In this document: piece by piece, positions 35,560 to 43,831 of the stretch
How positions within the stretch are numbered: the stretch's first letter is position 1
How the letters are laid out: each line of letters begins with the position of its first letter
Assembly: GCA_027600665.1 (NCBI GenBank)
Contig: JADGJL010000001.1
Coordinates: 1 to 64,000, forward strand
DNA length: 64,000 nucleotides
Source: Irineochytrium annulatum
Taxonomy: Eukaryota; Chytridiomycota; Chytridiomycetes; Chytridiales; Chytridiaceae
Direction: 5' to 3'
The notes under the pieces: generated by a model
The model's database searches: none
Told to the model about the DNA's origin: nothing
The model's input: only the letters and a program-made list of their open reading frames with translations
Made by a program: the position numbers and the translations under genes

Positions 35560-38276
35560 GGGCGCTGCTCCTTCACATGCATTTGTGTCATTTTAAAGGT
35601 TCTCCCGGCATATTCAATATCGCCGTCCGGGTCTCTCACCGGATAATGGATGATGTGATCATTGCTATGCAACAGATTGCGAATAATCTGATCTCCCGAC
35701 ACATCCCATACAAATTGCTTCGATTTCTCGGCATTTCGATAACACATGTCCACAATCATATTGCACAGATCTTCTTCATTATTACAGATCTCCAGCGCCT
35801 GCTCCTTAAAGCGGGAAACAAACAACTGCCATCGGGCTGATCTTTCTTCCTTCCTCACCTTGCTCTTGCGTAAATTGGTCATATAGCTACGTAGTTCTTC
35901 GTTATGCATCTGATATAATCGTTGAATCTCTTTATAACGAGCTTGGGAGTATTTTTTGGTACTCATCAATATCGTATGATCAAATGGCCTTGCGGTCTGT
36001 TTCAACTTTAACTTGTTGAACTCGTCTTCCACTTGAAGGCATAACCGGTTCATCACGGAAGGTGCCTTGGATACAGGCATTCTCTGTTCATACTGTGCCA
36101 GGAACTGTTCCTGATTCGGTGATAGTTCCTTCTTCGAATACAATTCATCAACAGTCAAGCCAAATAACTGCAAACACTTCTGACTCGTTTTTTCTACATA
36201 GGTGGTATATTCTTTTTTCTGCTCCGGGTCATTGTATATGAAAAAATAAGGCTTCTTATGCGCTACCATTTTCAAGGCTGACTCATCCGTTACCGCAGCG
36301 CGAATATCATACCAGTGTTTCGGCATCTTTTTACATTCAATCCCTTTGGCTTGGTCAATGGCATTTTGCTGATAATGCTGACCACATTGAATTCGGTACA
36401 TCATTTCCTGATATTCTGCACTATGCTCCTCATAATTGGCTAATACATCGAACATCGACGTGATTTTATTGGTTGTAAAACCGATCAGATCTCCAAAGCT
36501 GTCTTTGTTGGCCTGGATTAGATCCTTCTCATCCGGAATTTTTTGGGCTGAAGTTTTCTGCACACATACAATCGCATCAAGCTCCTGAATTGCTCCAAGA
36601 ATCGTTGCGTTATCCGTAGTCAAGACTTGATCACTATCCATATCTGCACCATTCAGAGAATGCGTCGTCGTATCCCATGAATTCAAGATCGTGACCGTAC
36701 TCATATAGCGATACCAATGCTGCATTTCATCTGTATTTTGGAAACGAAGTACCTTGATATTGTTATGACAAGTCATTGGAGCTCTGAAGCAAGCCACGCT
36801 ATTAACATGACGCTCATTCCAATAGCTGGAGTAAAACTCACCTGAACTCAGCAGTCCAGTTAAAGGCATACCAAAAATGCTCTGACACAATGTATAGGGA
36901 TCTCCAGATATAATGCTAAAATTGCCTTTGACTCTCAGCACACCGATCTTGGCTTCATTCATTCGTTTGCGTATTAAGGTATGGATTTTGCTCCGTACAA
37001 AAGGATCATCTATAAGTCGCGGGTCTACCATCAGCCCTTTAATATAATCATCCGGACTATTTCTGTAGTCATTCTCATGAATATGAATTCCTTTGAGAAA
37101 TAACAGTGCCTTGCGATGGTCCTCGCCCAGTACATCTGTAATCGAGTCAATAGTGGGACGAATGAGTTCACCAATCTCGTTATCATCCAATTGAAGCGAC
37201 TGAATGAACTGATAGTTTAAATGACGCTCATCCTCTAATTCTCCGGGTGTAACTTTCGTAACGCTGAACGTGTAGCCATAATAACCGCAACATAACAGGT
37301 AATCATCAATACTGTTATACGAGCTCCATAGTTTGAGCATCGACGTTGTGAGGATCAGATCTACTTCTCGGATATCCACAGGATTACCCCAGGCATCGTC
37401 CACCATATACTTGCCTGCAACTTGATCTGCAAATTCGTGATAATCAAATGTAAATACCATTCCTTTACAGAAGCTATTGCGAATACAAAATCCACTCGGG
37501 ATATATGCATGCCCCAGTTCGGTTGCCCATCGTTCACTAAGTGCAGGAGAGATAAGACCGAATCCGTCACTCATGTTCATTTGAATAGACTCATTTTTCC
37601 TGCGCTCAATGCGAGGGTACTCTGTCTCGGTATCATCAATCTGAATAATGTCCGCTCCAAATTCGGTTATACAATCATGAACAACCAACACACGTTCAGG
37701 ATGTGATACAGGCGTGCTTGTACTACAAGCCAAGGCCTTGTATGCCTCCAGTTTGGCAGGAACCAGTTCTTTATTGGGATCTCTGCCATTATTCAATCTT
37801 TTCTCCAAAAGCGGATGAATATCCTCACTCACATAGATGACCGTCGAACTTTTGGCCCCACCTGTTGTCGCCAATAGCCGCTTGTATTTCTTACCGTTGA
37901 TGGAGAAAGCTTTCGATGAATTCAGCCGATCGTAGTCTTTATTATTTTCAATGACCACCAGCAGGTAATCATCGACAAATTTCAGATTTTTCAGTTCTTC
38001 ATGTCGTTTCTTCATTGTTCTTTTATGCTCGGCATTGGTTTTCAAAACTTTTAATTGCTCTATATCCAGCTTGATTCTAGCCAGATTCTGTTCCCTTTCC
38101 ATGTAGCCTCGAATACGATCTATGAAACGAAACACTTGATGATTTCCTATAGATGCCACTTCTCCATTAACTGTCGCTTCTTGATAAGTAAGATGCAGAT
38201 CATAATCCGCTTTTCTAATTCTGGAAGATGTAATTTTATAAACGTATCTCAATCGATCCTGATATGCATTGCCCAT
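35556..38276 (-). CDS. Single-chain two-barrel RNA polymerase (YonO/QDE-1-like)
   Basis: 906 residues. The features of the single-subunit double-psi-beta-barrel polymerases are readable. MSDGFGLISP lies at residues 235-244, like the DGxGxIS motif of eukaryotic RNA-dependent RNA polymerases. CIRNSFCKGMVFTF follows at 264-277, and VKGNFSIISGDPYTL at 449-463 sits where relatives have the HPGD motif. The catalytic metal-binding triad D-x-D-x-D is at 545, 547 and 549 (NGADMDSDQV). YonO of the B. subtilis SPbeta prophage is a DNA-dependent RNA polymerase of this superfamily. This copy is followed by a zinc-ribbon gene and ten structural genes on the same strand. An AGGGGG site precedes the ATG. The N-terminal 130 residues include a Lys/Arg-rich helical stretch. 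Activity and template are untested. Confidence 0.85.
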   Translation of the reverse strand: MGNAYQDRLRYVYKITSSRIRKADYDLHLTYQEATVNGEVASIGNHQVFRFIDRIRGYMEREQNLARIKLDIEQLKVLKTNAEHKRTMKKRHEELKNLKFVDDYLLVVIENNKDYDRLNSSKAFSINGKKYKRLLATTGGAKSSTVIYVSEDIHPLLEKRLNNGRDPNKELVPAKLEAYKALACSTSTPVSHPERVLVVHDCITEFGADIIQIDDTETEYPRIERRKNESIQMNMSDGFGLISPALSERWATELGHAYIPSGFCIRNSFCKGMVFTFDYHEFADQVAGKYMVDDAWGNPVDIREVDLILTTSMLKLWSSYNSIDDYLLCCGYYGYTFSVTKVTPGELEDERHLNYQFIQSLQLDDNEIGELIRPTIDSITDVLGEDHRKALLFLKGIHIHENDYRNSPDDYIKGLMVDPRLIDDPFVRSKIHTLIRKRMNEAKIGVLRVKGNFSIISGDPYTLCQSIFGMPLTGLLSSGEFYSSYWNERHVNSVACFRAPMTCHNNIKVLRFQNTDEMQHWYRYMSTVTILNSWDTTTHSLNGADMDSDQVLTTDNATILGAIQELDAIVCVQKTSAQKIPDEKDLIQANKDSFGDLIGFTTNKITSMFDVLANYEEHSAEYQEMMYRIQCGQHYQQNAIDQAKGIECKKMPKHWYDIRAAVTDESALKMVAHKKPYFFIYNDPEQKKEYTTYVEKTSQKCLQLFGLTVDELYSKKELSPNQEQFLAQYEQRMPVSKAPSVMNRLCLQVEDEFNKLKLKQTARPFDHTILMSTKKYSQARYKEIQRLYQMHNEELRSYMTNLRKSKVRKEERSARWQLFVSRFKEQALEICNNEEDLCNMIVDMCYRNAEKSKQFVWDVSGDQIIRNLLHSNDHIIHYPVRDPDGDIEYAGRTFKMTQMHVKEQRP

Positions 38277-38545
38277 TCCCGATTCCCCCTGTTGCTTCCT
38301 GTCCTGATTAAATAAATTATAGAGTAGACCCGCGCGACTGACGCAGGTGAACAGGATGATCAGGGGATGAAAAAAGAAGAATATTAGTTCTATTATGGGG
38401 AGAAATTAAAGGGCAATCCGGGTCTTGATTCATTTCAAATCGGCATATTTCCCCTTCTCTAGCACTATGATAAATTCATTTTTAATGATATAGTGGATTG
38501 AAGCGTTTTTTTAAGCTGACATATCTTTTAACGGGGCTGGGATGA
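38277..38545. promoter_or_regulatory. Divergent control region of polymerase gene and 192-residue gene
   Basis: No ORF is supported. An inverted repeat CACTAT ... ATAGTG (38463-38468 and 38490-38495) lies 50 bases before the plus-strand gene. A TTGAAG around 38498 could be a -35 box for that gene. No clear promoter for the polymerase gene could be assigned. Confidence 0.4.
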
Positions 38546-39124
38546 ATGAAAGAAACCTTATCCAATCAAGAGGAAATCGGCTTTTTATTTAATGTCGATA
38601 TACTTATTAAGAGCCGCTCAAATGCATTGGCACTGCAGTCCCTGTTGGAGTTCATAAACAAAGAGGAACAAATTGCGGACTTTCGGATTCAATCCGGCAT
38701 AGAGCTAGGCAAAATTATTGAAGCGACACTCCAGTCCAAGAAGGACTCTTTCGTCACACTTCACAATGAACGTAAAAAATCACAAGTGAGCGCGGCACAG
38801 AAGGCGTCCGGTTCTACGCAGACACCTACCTCAACTGCTCCAGCCAAAACACAGAACAAGCAAGAAACACCTGCTATTGAGAAAAAGACCTCTACTCAAA
38901 CATCCAATATTTCCGAAGGAAATTCGTTTGATGCGTGGATTGACACGCTCATTAAAGAGAATCGACTTACCCGTATTGTGGTCAATAATAAGAACGGTAA
39001 ACATCAGAGCATTCCATGCCGCATTTTGAATTTTGATCGGGATACTAGTATTGTGAGCATATACCATGTCGATGAAAAACAGGTGTATACGTTCCGAACC
39101 AATGAAATCGATGAGTTTCTGTAA
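38546..39124 (+). CDS. Unknown protein divergent from the polymerase, possible regulator
   Basis: 192 residues in three parts: a helical N-terminal domain (1-75), a Thr/Ser/Gln/Lys-rich disordered linker (76-127) and a C-terminal beta-rich domain of about 60 residues (SFDAWIDTLIKENRLTRIVV ... CRILNFDRDTSIVSIYHVDEKQVYTF). The C-terminal part resembles small barrel folds that bind nucleic acid or peptides, but I cannot name a family. It is transcribed away from the polymerase and ends in a very strong terminator. The position suggests control of the adjoining operon, which is an inference. Confidence 0.55.
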   Translation: MKETLSNQEEIGFLFNVDILIKSRSNALALQSLLEFINKEEQIADFRIQSGIELGKIIEATLQSKKDSFVTLHNERKKSQVSAAQKASGSTQTPTSTAPAKTQNKQETPAIEKKTSTQTSNISEGNSFDAWIDTLIKENRLTRIVVNNKNGKHQSIPCRILNFDRDTSIVSIYHVDEKQVYTFRTNEIDEFL

Positions 39125-39145
39125 CCTACTTCATCGGAATAAAAC

Positions 39146-39197
39146 AAAAAGCAACTTGCGTTAGAATGACGGGACATTCTAACGCAAGTTGCTTTTT
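39146..39197 (+). terminator. Long perfect hairpin terminator
   Basis: Arms 39146-39168 and 39175-39197 pair perfectly over 23 bases, with a six-base loop and T/A runs at both ends. It works for the plus-strand gene and could end transcripts from the right. It marks the right edge of the fibre locus. Confidence 0.85.
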
Positions 39198-39248
39198 TAG
39201 TTCGATGGTTCATGTAGGATTGAACTCTCCGAGATTCCTTCGGCCCGA

Positions 39249-39635
39249 TCAGGAGCGATCCTTACCTCGTTGCCATACATCTAATGCCAATAACAACCAT
39301 CCAGCAATGAAGGCTACCCCACCAATCGGTGTGATGGCTCCTAGAATCTTGATACCAGAAATGCTAAGCACATACAAACTACCCGAGAACACGATAATCC
39401 CGATAAACAACAAACGTGCTGCCCACTTTAGTTTCGTCGATGCCCCAAGCTGACCAGCCGTCAAGCCAATAATGAGCAAGCCCAATGCATGAATCATGTG
39501 ATATTGCACACCCGTCTCATATGTAGCTATGGCCGCCGGCCCAATCGTATCCTTAAGCATATGAGCACCAAATGCGCCGATCGCCACCGATAGCATGGTC
39601 ATTACAGCTCCAAGCATCATCCATCTTCGTTGCAT
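39249..39635 (-). CDS. DUF423 membrane protein (YwdK type)
   Basis: 128 residues with four hydrophobic segments. The conserved DUF423 start (GAVMTMLSVAIGAFGAHMLKDTI, then YETGVQYHMIHALGLL) is clear. These small inner-membrane proteins are widespread and have no assigned function. AAGGGAGAG precedes the ATG. Confidence 0.85.
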   Translation of the reverse strand: MQRRWMMLGAVMTMLSVAIGAFGAHMLKDTIGPAAIATYETGVQYHMIHALGLLIIGLTAGQLGASTKLKWAARLLFIGIIVFSGSLYVLSISGIKILGAITPIGGVAFIAGWLLLALDVWQRGKDRS

Positions 39636-39967
39636 GTAAGTTCTCTCCCTTATTTCAACTACTCTTCACTCCTATCATTGTAGCGAATCCACTCCTCCTT
39701 TGCCAGTCGGGACGAGGCTTCAAAGATCATATGTCTGTTTATACTTAACAATTCTATCTCCGCCCTATAAATTGTAGGAAACAAGCGTAAATCCTTGATT
39801 TTTATCGTTATTTATGGAAAAGTAAACAGGTATGTCATCGTTGTATTTTAAGTGCAAGTCCAAAAAAGTTGGTGTTTCAGTACCGGAAAGATGGGAACAA
39901 GCTAATAATTACTCATCAATTAGGTTAATAACACTCATAAGATGTTTAAGGGAGGCAAGTTACAATT
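39636..39967. other. Intergenic region before the DUF4190-like gene
   Basis: 332 bases between divergent genes. I see AT-rich promoter-like sequence, but no gene and no riboswitch that I can name. Confidence 0.4.
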
Positions 39968-40438
39968 ATGGATAATCGCGATTCCTATAATTCAGGTTAT
40001 AACAATACGGATCAGAACCCTGGCCATGCAGATCCATACAATAACAACAGTTATGATCCATACCCACCAGATCATGAGAGACAACCGATTGTACCACTGA
40101 AACATTCCGGACCTGGTATCGCCAGCTTTGTCATAGGATTGGTTGCGATTTTGGGTTACGTTCTGATATTCTTTATTGCCACCATGGCTATAAACGAGTC
40201 CATCGGAGTGCTCACCCCGTTGCAGGCAGAAGAGATAGCCTTACATCCAGCAGTGGTTCTGGCTTCATTAGCCATTTTGGTCGGTCTGATTCTCAACCTC
40301 GCCGGAGGCATCCTTGGAATTATTGGTCTTGTCCTCAAGAATCGAAAGAAAGTCTTTGCCATAATCGGAACCATATTAAATGGAATGATGATTCTGTTAT
40401 TCGTTGCACTTATTGTGATAGGCATGAACATGATGTAA
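39968..40438 (+). CDS. DUF4190-like small membrane protein
   Basis: 156 residues. The first 45 are a disordered Asn/Tyr/Pro/Asp-rich cytoplasmic tail. Three hydrophobic segments follow (about 50-75, 95-120, 130-155), with the GIASFVIGLVAILGYV and LAGGILGIIGLVLKNRKK pattern of DUF4190 proteins. GGGAGGC precedes the ATG. The function is unknown. Confidence 0.7.
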   Translation: MDNRDSYNSGYNNTDQNPGHADPYNNNSYDPYPPDHERQPIVPLKHSGPGIASFVIGLVAILGYVLIFFIATMAINESIGVLTPLQAEEIALHPAVVLASLAILVGLILNLAGGILGIIGLVLKNRKKVFAIIGTILNGMMILLFVALIVIGMNMM

Positions 40439-40544
40439 CGGTTTGCATCAGCGCCTTGTTTCCTTATAATTAAAATGAATGGGTCTACACATAAGTATAA
40501 TCTATATTTTTTTGCCAAAATCATTGTTTTCAAAGGAGATTGAC

Positions 40545-41393
40545 ATGTCACGAATCAAAATTTTTGCGGACAGCACAAGTGATCTGGCTCCAGAATGGAT
40601 CCAGCAGCACGATATCGGCATTATCCCCTTATATGTGGTGTTCGGTGATGAATCACTGAAAGATGGTGCTGAGATCAAGCCTGAACAGCTATATGAACGT
40701 GTCAGCCAAGATGGGCGTCTTCCCAAAACGGCTGCACCTTCCCCCGCTGATTTCATGACGGCATTTCAACCTTACATAGATCAAGGGGATGAGATTCTAT
40801 ATATCAGCTTATCTTCTGAACTTTCCTCTACCTATCAAAATGCACGACTAGCGAGTTCCGAGTTCCCGGAAGGTCGAATTTCGGTCATTGACTCACAGAA
40901 TCTCTCATCAGGAATTGCGCTGATGGTGATGAAAGCTGTACACGCTGCCGAAAAAGGACAAAACTTGACTCAGATTACACACCTGATCGAAGCGATGAAA
41001 CCAAATGTACGCACTGAATTTGTCATCGATACACTGGAGTATCTGCATAAAGGCGGACGTTGTTCGGGCATGCAGAACCTGATTGGCAGCCTGCTCAAGA
41101 TTCGTCCCGTCATCCGGGTAACGGATGGAAAGATGGCACCTGCCTATAAAGTACGCGGTAAACGGGAGAAAGCGCTGGAACAAATGCTGAATAACACACT
41201 CAGTCAGAAGGATCAGATCGATCCGGATCTGTTGATTGTTGTGCATACCATGGCTGAGGAGGATGCGCTCGACTTGCAGAAGTCTTTACAGGAGCAGACA
41301 GGTGCCCGGGTGGAACTAACCACGGCTGGGTGCGTAATATGCAGTCACTGCGGCCCGAAAACAATTGGAATCATCTATAACACTGTTTTATAG
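40545..41393 (+). CDS. DegV family fatty-acid-binding protein
   Basis: 282 residues from the ATG at 40545 behind AAAGGAGAT; the frame upstream has no ribosome site. DegV motifs are clear: IFADSTSDLAPEW, TAAPSPADF, SSELSSTYQNAR, VIDSQNLSSGIAL and the C-terminal HCGPKTIGIIY. In Firmicutes these proteins act as FakB-type subunits that present fatty acids to the FakA kinase. No fakA is in the window. Confidence 0.9.
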   Translation: MSRIKIFADSTSDLAPEWIQQHDIGIIPLYVVFGDESLKDGAEIKPEQLYERVSQDGRLPKTAAPSPADFMTAFQPYIDQGDEILYISLSSELSSTYQNARLASSEFPEGRISVIDSQNLSSGIALMVMKAVHAAEKGQNLTQITHLIEAMKPNVRTEFVIDTLEYLHKGGRCSGMQNLIGSLLKIRPVIRVTDGKMAPAYKVRGKREKALEQMLNNTLSQKDQIDPDLLIVVHTMAEEDALDLQKSLQEQTGARVELTTAGCVICSHCGPKTIGIIYNTVL

Positions 41394-41489
41394 TATTACA
41401 CGCACCATCGTATCGTATTACCCAATCCTTTCTTCTGGATCTGTATGTGGTTACATCCATTACTTGGACAGACATACCGATACAACTAA

Positions 41490-41527
41490 AAAGGGCATTC
41501 CGAGCCTAATCGCTCAGGATGCCCTTT
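41490..41527 (-). terminator. Bidirectional terminator between degV and pdaA
   Basis: A 16-base stem (41490-41505 with 41512-41527) with one mismatch and one G-T pair and a six-base loop is followed by TTTTTAG on the minus strand. Confidence 0.75.
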
Positions 41528-41586
41528 CATATTTTGCTATACTTTTGAATGACCTACATTTGATCCATTCTTCATCACGAAACAGA

Positions 41587-42366
41587 TCAATAATTTTTGG
41601 TTCGCAAATCATCCAGACTTTTAAATACATACCCTTGCTTGCGTGCCTCATCAATAATGGAGCCGAGTGCTTCCGTGTTATCTTTGGATACCGAGTGAAG
41701 CAAAATGACAGCCCCTGGATGAAGTTGCTTCAATACCTCTTGATGAGCATATTGTGCACCACGTTGCACATTGGTATCCCAATCTTTGTAGGCAACAGAC
41801 CAGAACACATTCACATAACCCTGAGCATGACTCTCCGCAAGCGTGCGATTGTTAAAGATTCCGCGCGGTGGGCGTAAAAAGGTCGCTTGTTGACCTGTCA
41901 GACGATTCACCTCTGATTTGACCTTCTCCAGTTCCACTTTAAGCTTTTCATTGGAGATACGGGTCATATCCGGATGACTCCATGAATGATTACCGACGAT
42001 ATGACCTTCAGCCGCCATGCGTTTGACCAACTCAGGCTGATCTTTCAGATAATGACCTGTTACAAAGAAAGCAGCTGGCACCTTCTTGGTACGCAAAACA
42101 TCCAGTATGGCAGGCGTGAATCCATTCTCATACCCGTTATCAAACGTGAGATACAATTCCTTTTGCTTTGTATCCCCCAGGAAAATGGCATCGTTATGTT
42201 GTAAGATCGATTTGAAGCCTTCCTGATCAATGGAGGGCAGCTGACCGTTTTGACTCTTTTTGAAGCCAAAGTGATATGCTCCGGTAACCGGTGATGCTTC
42301 AGTCTGTGCCGGTACCATACTGATGGATAACAGTGCCACCAATATATATAGAACCATTCGCTTCAT
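41587..42366 (-). CDS. pdaA: PdaA-type polysaccharide deacetylase
   Basis: 259 residues with an N-terminal signal peptide (MKRMVLYILVALLSISMVPAQTEA, cleavage expected near residue 24). The NodB domain shows the PdaA-type LTFDNGYENGFTPAIL in place of the usual TFDDGP, then GNHSWSHPDMT with the metal-binding His pair, and RPPRG. PdaA removes the acetyl group from muramic acid during spore cortex synthesis, allowing delta-lactam formation needed for germination. AGGAGC precedes the start. Confidence 0.88.
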   Translation of the reverse strand: MKRMVLYILVALLSISMVPAQTEASPVTGAYHFGFKKSQNGQLPSIDQEGFKSILQHNDAIFLGDTKQKELYLTFDNGYENGFTPAILDVLRTKKVPAAFFVTGHYLKDQPELVKRMAAEGHIVGNHSWSHPDMTRISNEKLKVELEKVKSEVNRLTGQQATFLRPPRGIFNNRTLAESHAQGYVNVFWSVAYKDWDTNVQRGAQYAHQEVLKQLHPGAVILLHSVSKDNTEALGSIIDEARKQGYVFKSLDDLRTKNY

Positions 42367-42462
42367 TCCATCCGCTCCTGTTCCTGAAAATTCGGCTAGT
42401 CGTTTGTATACACGAACACCTTCAGGTAATATGCCACAGGAACGGCTAATGTATGTAAATTA

Positions 42463-42873
42463 TCAACGATCAAAACGTTTATTTTCAGGTTGTGGCGGAG
42501 ATTGATAGAACAATTCAAGCAAGGTCTGGGGTTTGCCACTGGAAGCAAGCCATTCCCTCACGGTCTGTATGGCACGAGTCTGTCCATCTCCCCGATCACG
42601 CCATGTAAGCAGCTCGATAACTTTGATAATTAAGGCGGACATATTGTGATTATCCAGTTCAGAGCGTTCTGCCCTCAGCTTGTGATACAATGCCTCCTGT
42701 TCCCAATCCAGAAGAATCTCATCACCAATGGTTGGCTTCAACAAGGTATATGCTCTGTCACAACCTTTGCAACGAACAGTGCTGACCTGTTCATCTATAA
42801 ATTCCACTCGAACATCCTGATGGCAATCCGGGCATTTGAATCCAACTTGTATGTTTTGTATGTTTTCGTTCAT
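42463..42873 (-). CDS. Zinc-ribbon protein of unknown function
   Basis: 136 residues. Residues 10-45 carry a C-x2-C ... C-x2-C zinc ribbon (FKCPDCHQDV, VRCKGCDRAY). The remainder is helical (DWEQEALYHKLRAERSELDNHN) and unrecognised. GCAGGAGGAAC precedes the ATG. There is no clear operon partner. Confidence 0.6.
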   Translation of the reverse strand: MNENIQNIQVGFKCPDCHQDVRVEFIDEQVSTVRCKGCDRAYTLLKPTIGDEILLDWEQEALYHKLRAERSELDNHNMSALIIKVIELLTWRDRGDGQTRAIQTVREWLASSGKPQTLLELFYQSPPQPENKRFDR

Positions 42874-43080
42874 GGCCTTGTTCCTCCTGCGATGTGAGCA
42901 TTCTACATCATTTCATGCAAAATACTCCTTGGATATATGCATATTGCTTATGTATGTACTACATCTATACCCGATATTTTGTCGATTCACGCTTATTTTG
43001 AAGAAATCTGTAAGGTGCTATAATCTTGTAAATATGTTAAAATATTATACATATCATGGTAGGGAAAAGGCGGGATACAC

Positions 43081-43719
43081 ATGTCGAAGGAAGAGCGCAA
43101 TATAACCTGGCAATCATCCAACATCAAAAGACAAGACCGGGAGAAACAACATGGGCACCGTAGTCGTGCCATCTGGTTTACCGGGTTATCAGGTGCAGGA
43201 AAGTCATCCCTTGCATTTGCCCTGGAGCAATATCTCTATGACCAAGGCGTACGCTGTTATGTTCTGGACGGGGATAATGTTCGTCATGGACTGAACCGTG
43301 ATCTCGGTTTTACAACAGGGGATCGTCAAGAAAATTTGCGGCGTATTGGCGAAGTGTCCAAGTTAATGGTAGATGCCGGGTTGTTTGTCCTTTCAGCCTT
43401 TATCTCTCCAGATGCACAGGATCGGGAGATGGTCAGACAGTTATTTGAACCCGATGATTTTATTGAAATCTATGTGCGCTGTTCAATTCAAGAATGTGAG
43501 CGGCGTGATCCCAAGGGTCTATACAAAAAAGCACGCAACGGTGATATCCCGCATTTCACAGGCATTTCGGCCCCCTATGATGTACCAAAATCTCCTTCAT
43601 TCATCATCGATACAGAGCAATCGTCCATTGAGGAAGCCGTGCAAGAGATTGTACAACATTTGAAGCAGATCGGCGCTCTTCAGCTTCCGATCCCTTCCAA
43701 TACAGCACTTTTTCATTAA
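43081..43719 (+). CDS. cysC: Adenylyl-sulfate kinase CysC
   Basis: 212 residues. The APS kinase signature is complete: P-loop GLSGAGKSS, then [38 protein letters not shown] and [14 protein letters not shown]. It phosphorylates adenylyl-sulfate to PAPS. No sulfate reduction genes (cysH, sat) are nearby. The gene faces a lasso cluster that encodes a PAPS-dependent sulfotransferase, so a supply role is plausible. Confidence 0.95.
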   Translation: MSKEERNITWQSSNIKRQDREKQHGHRSRAIWFTGLSGAGKSSLAFALEQYLYDQGVRCYVLDGDNVRHGLNRDLGFTTGDRQENLRRIGEVSKLMVDAGLFVLSAFISPDAQDREMVRQLFEPDDFIEIYVRCSIQECERRDPKGLYKKARNGDIPHFTGISAPYDVPKSPSFIIDTEQSSIEEAVQEIVQHLKQIGALQLPIPSNTALFH

Positions 43720-43750
43720 TCCTTGTCATTATACTAGCCCACTTACATGA

Positions 43751-43780
43751 AAGGCGCGCCCGCAGTGGCGCGCCTTTTAA
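43751..43780. terminator. Bidirectional terminator between cysC and the lasso operon
   Basis: A perfect ten-base stem (AAGGCGCGCC with its complement) has a six-base loop and is followed by TTTT. It lies between two convergent units. Confidence 0.85.
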
Positions 43781-43831
43781 CATAATAATTGCTGGTTATC
43801 CTTCGATAAACGAATATACAGAAAAACTTAC

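Noticed and set aside
35556..38276. Eukaryotic-type RNA virus replicase
   Set aside because: The motifs belong to the two-barrel cellular and phage polymerase superfamily (D-x-D-x-D), not to the palm-domain viral replicases.
20384..39197. Complete prophage
   Set aside because: No integrase, repressor, packaging, capsid, tape-measure or lysis genes and no visible att repeats; only fibre-like parts and the polymerase are present.
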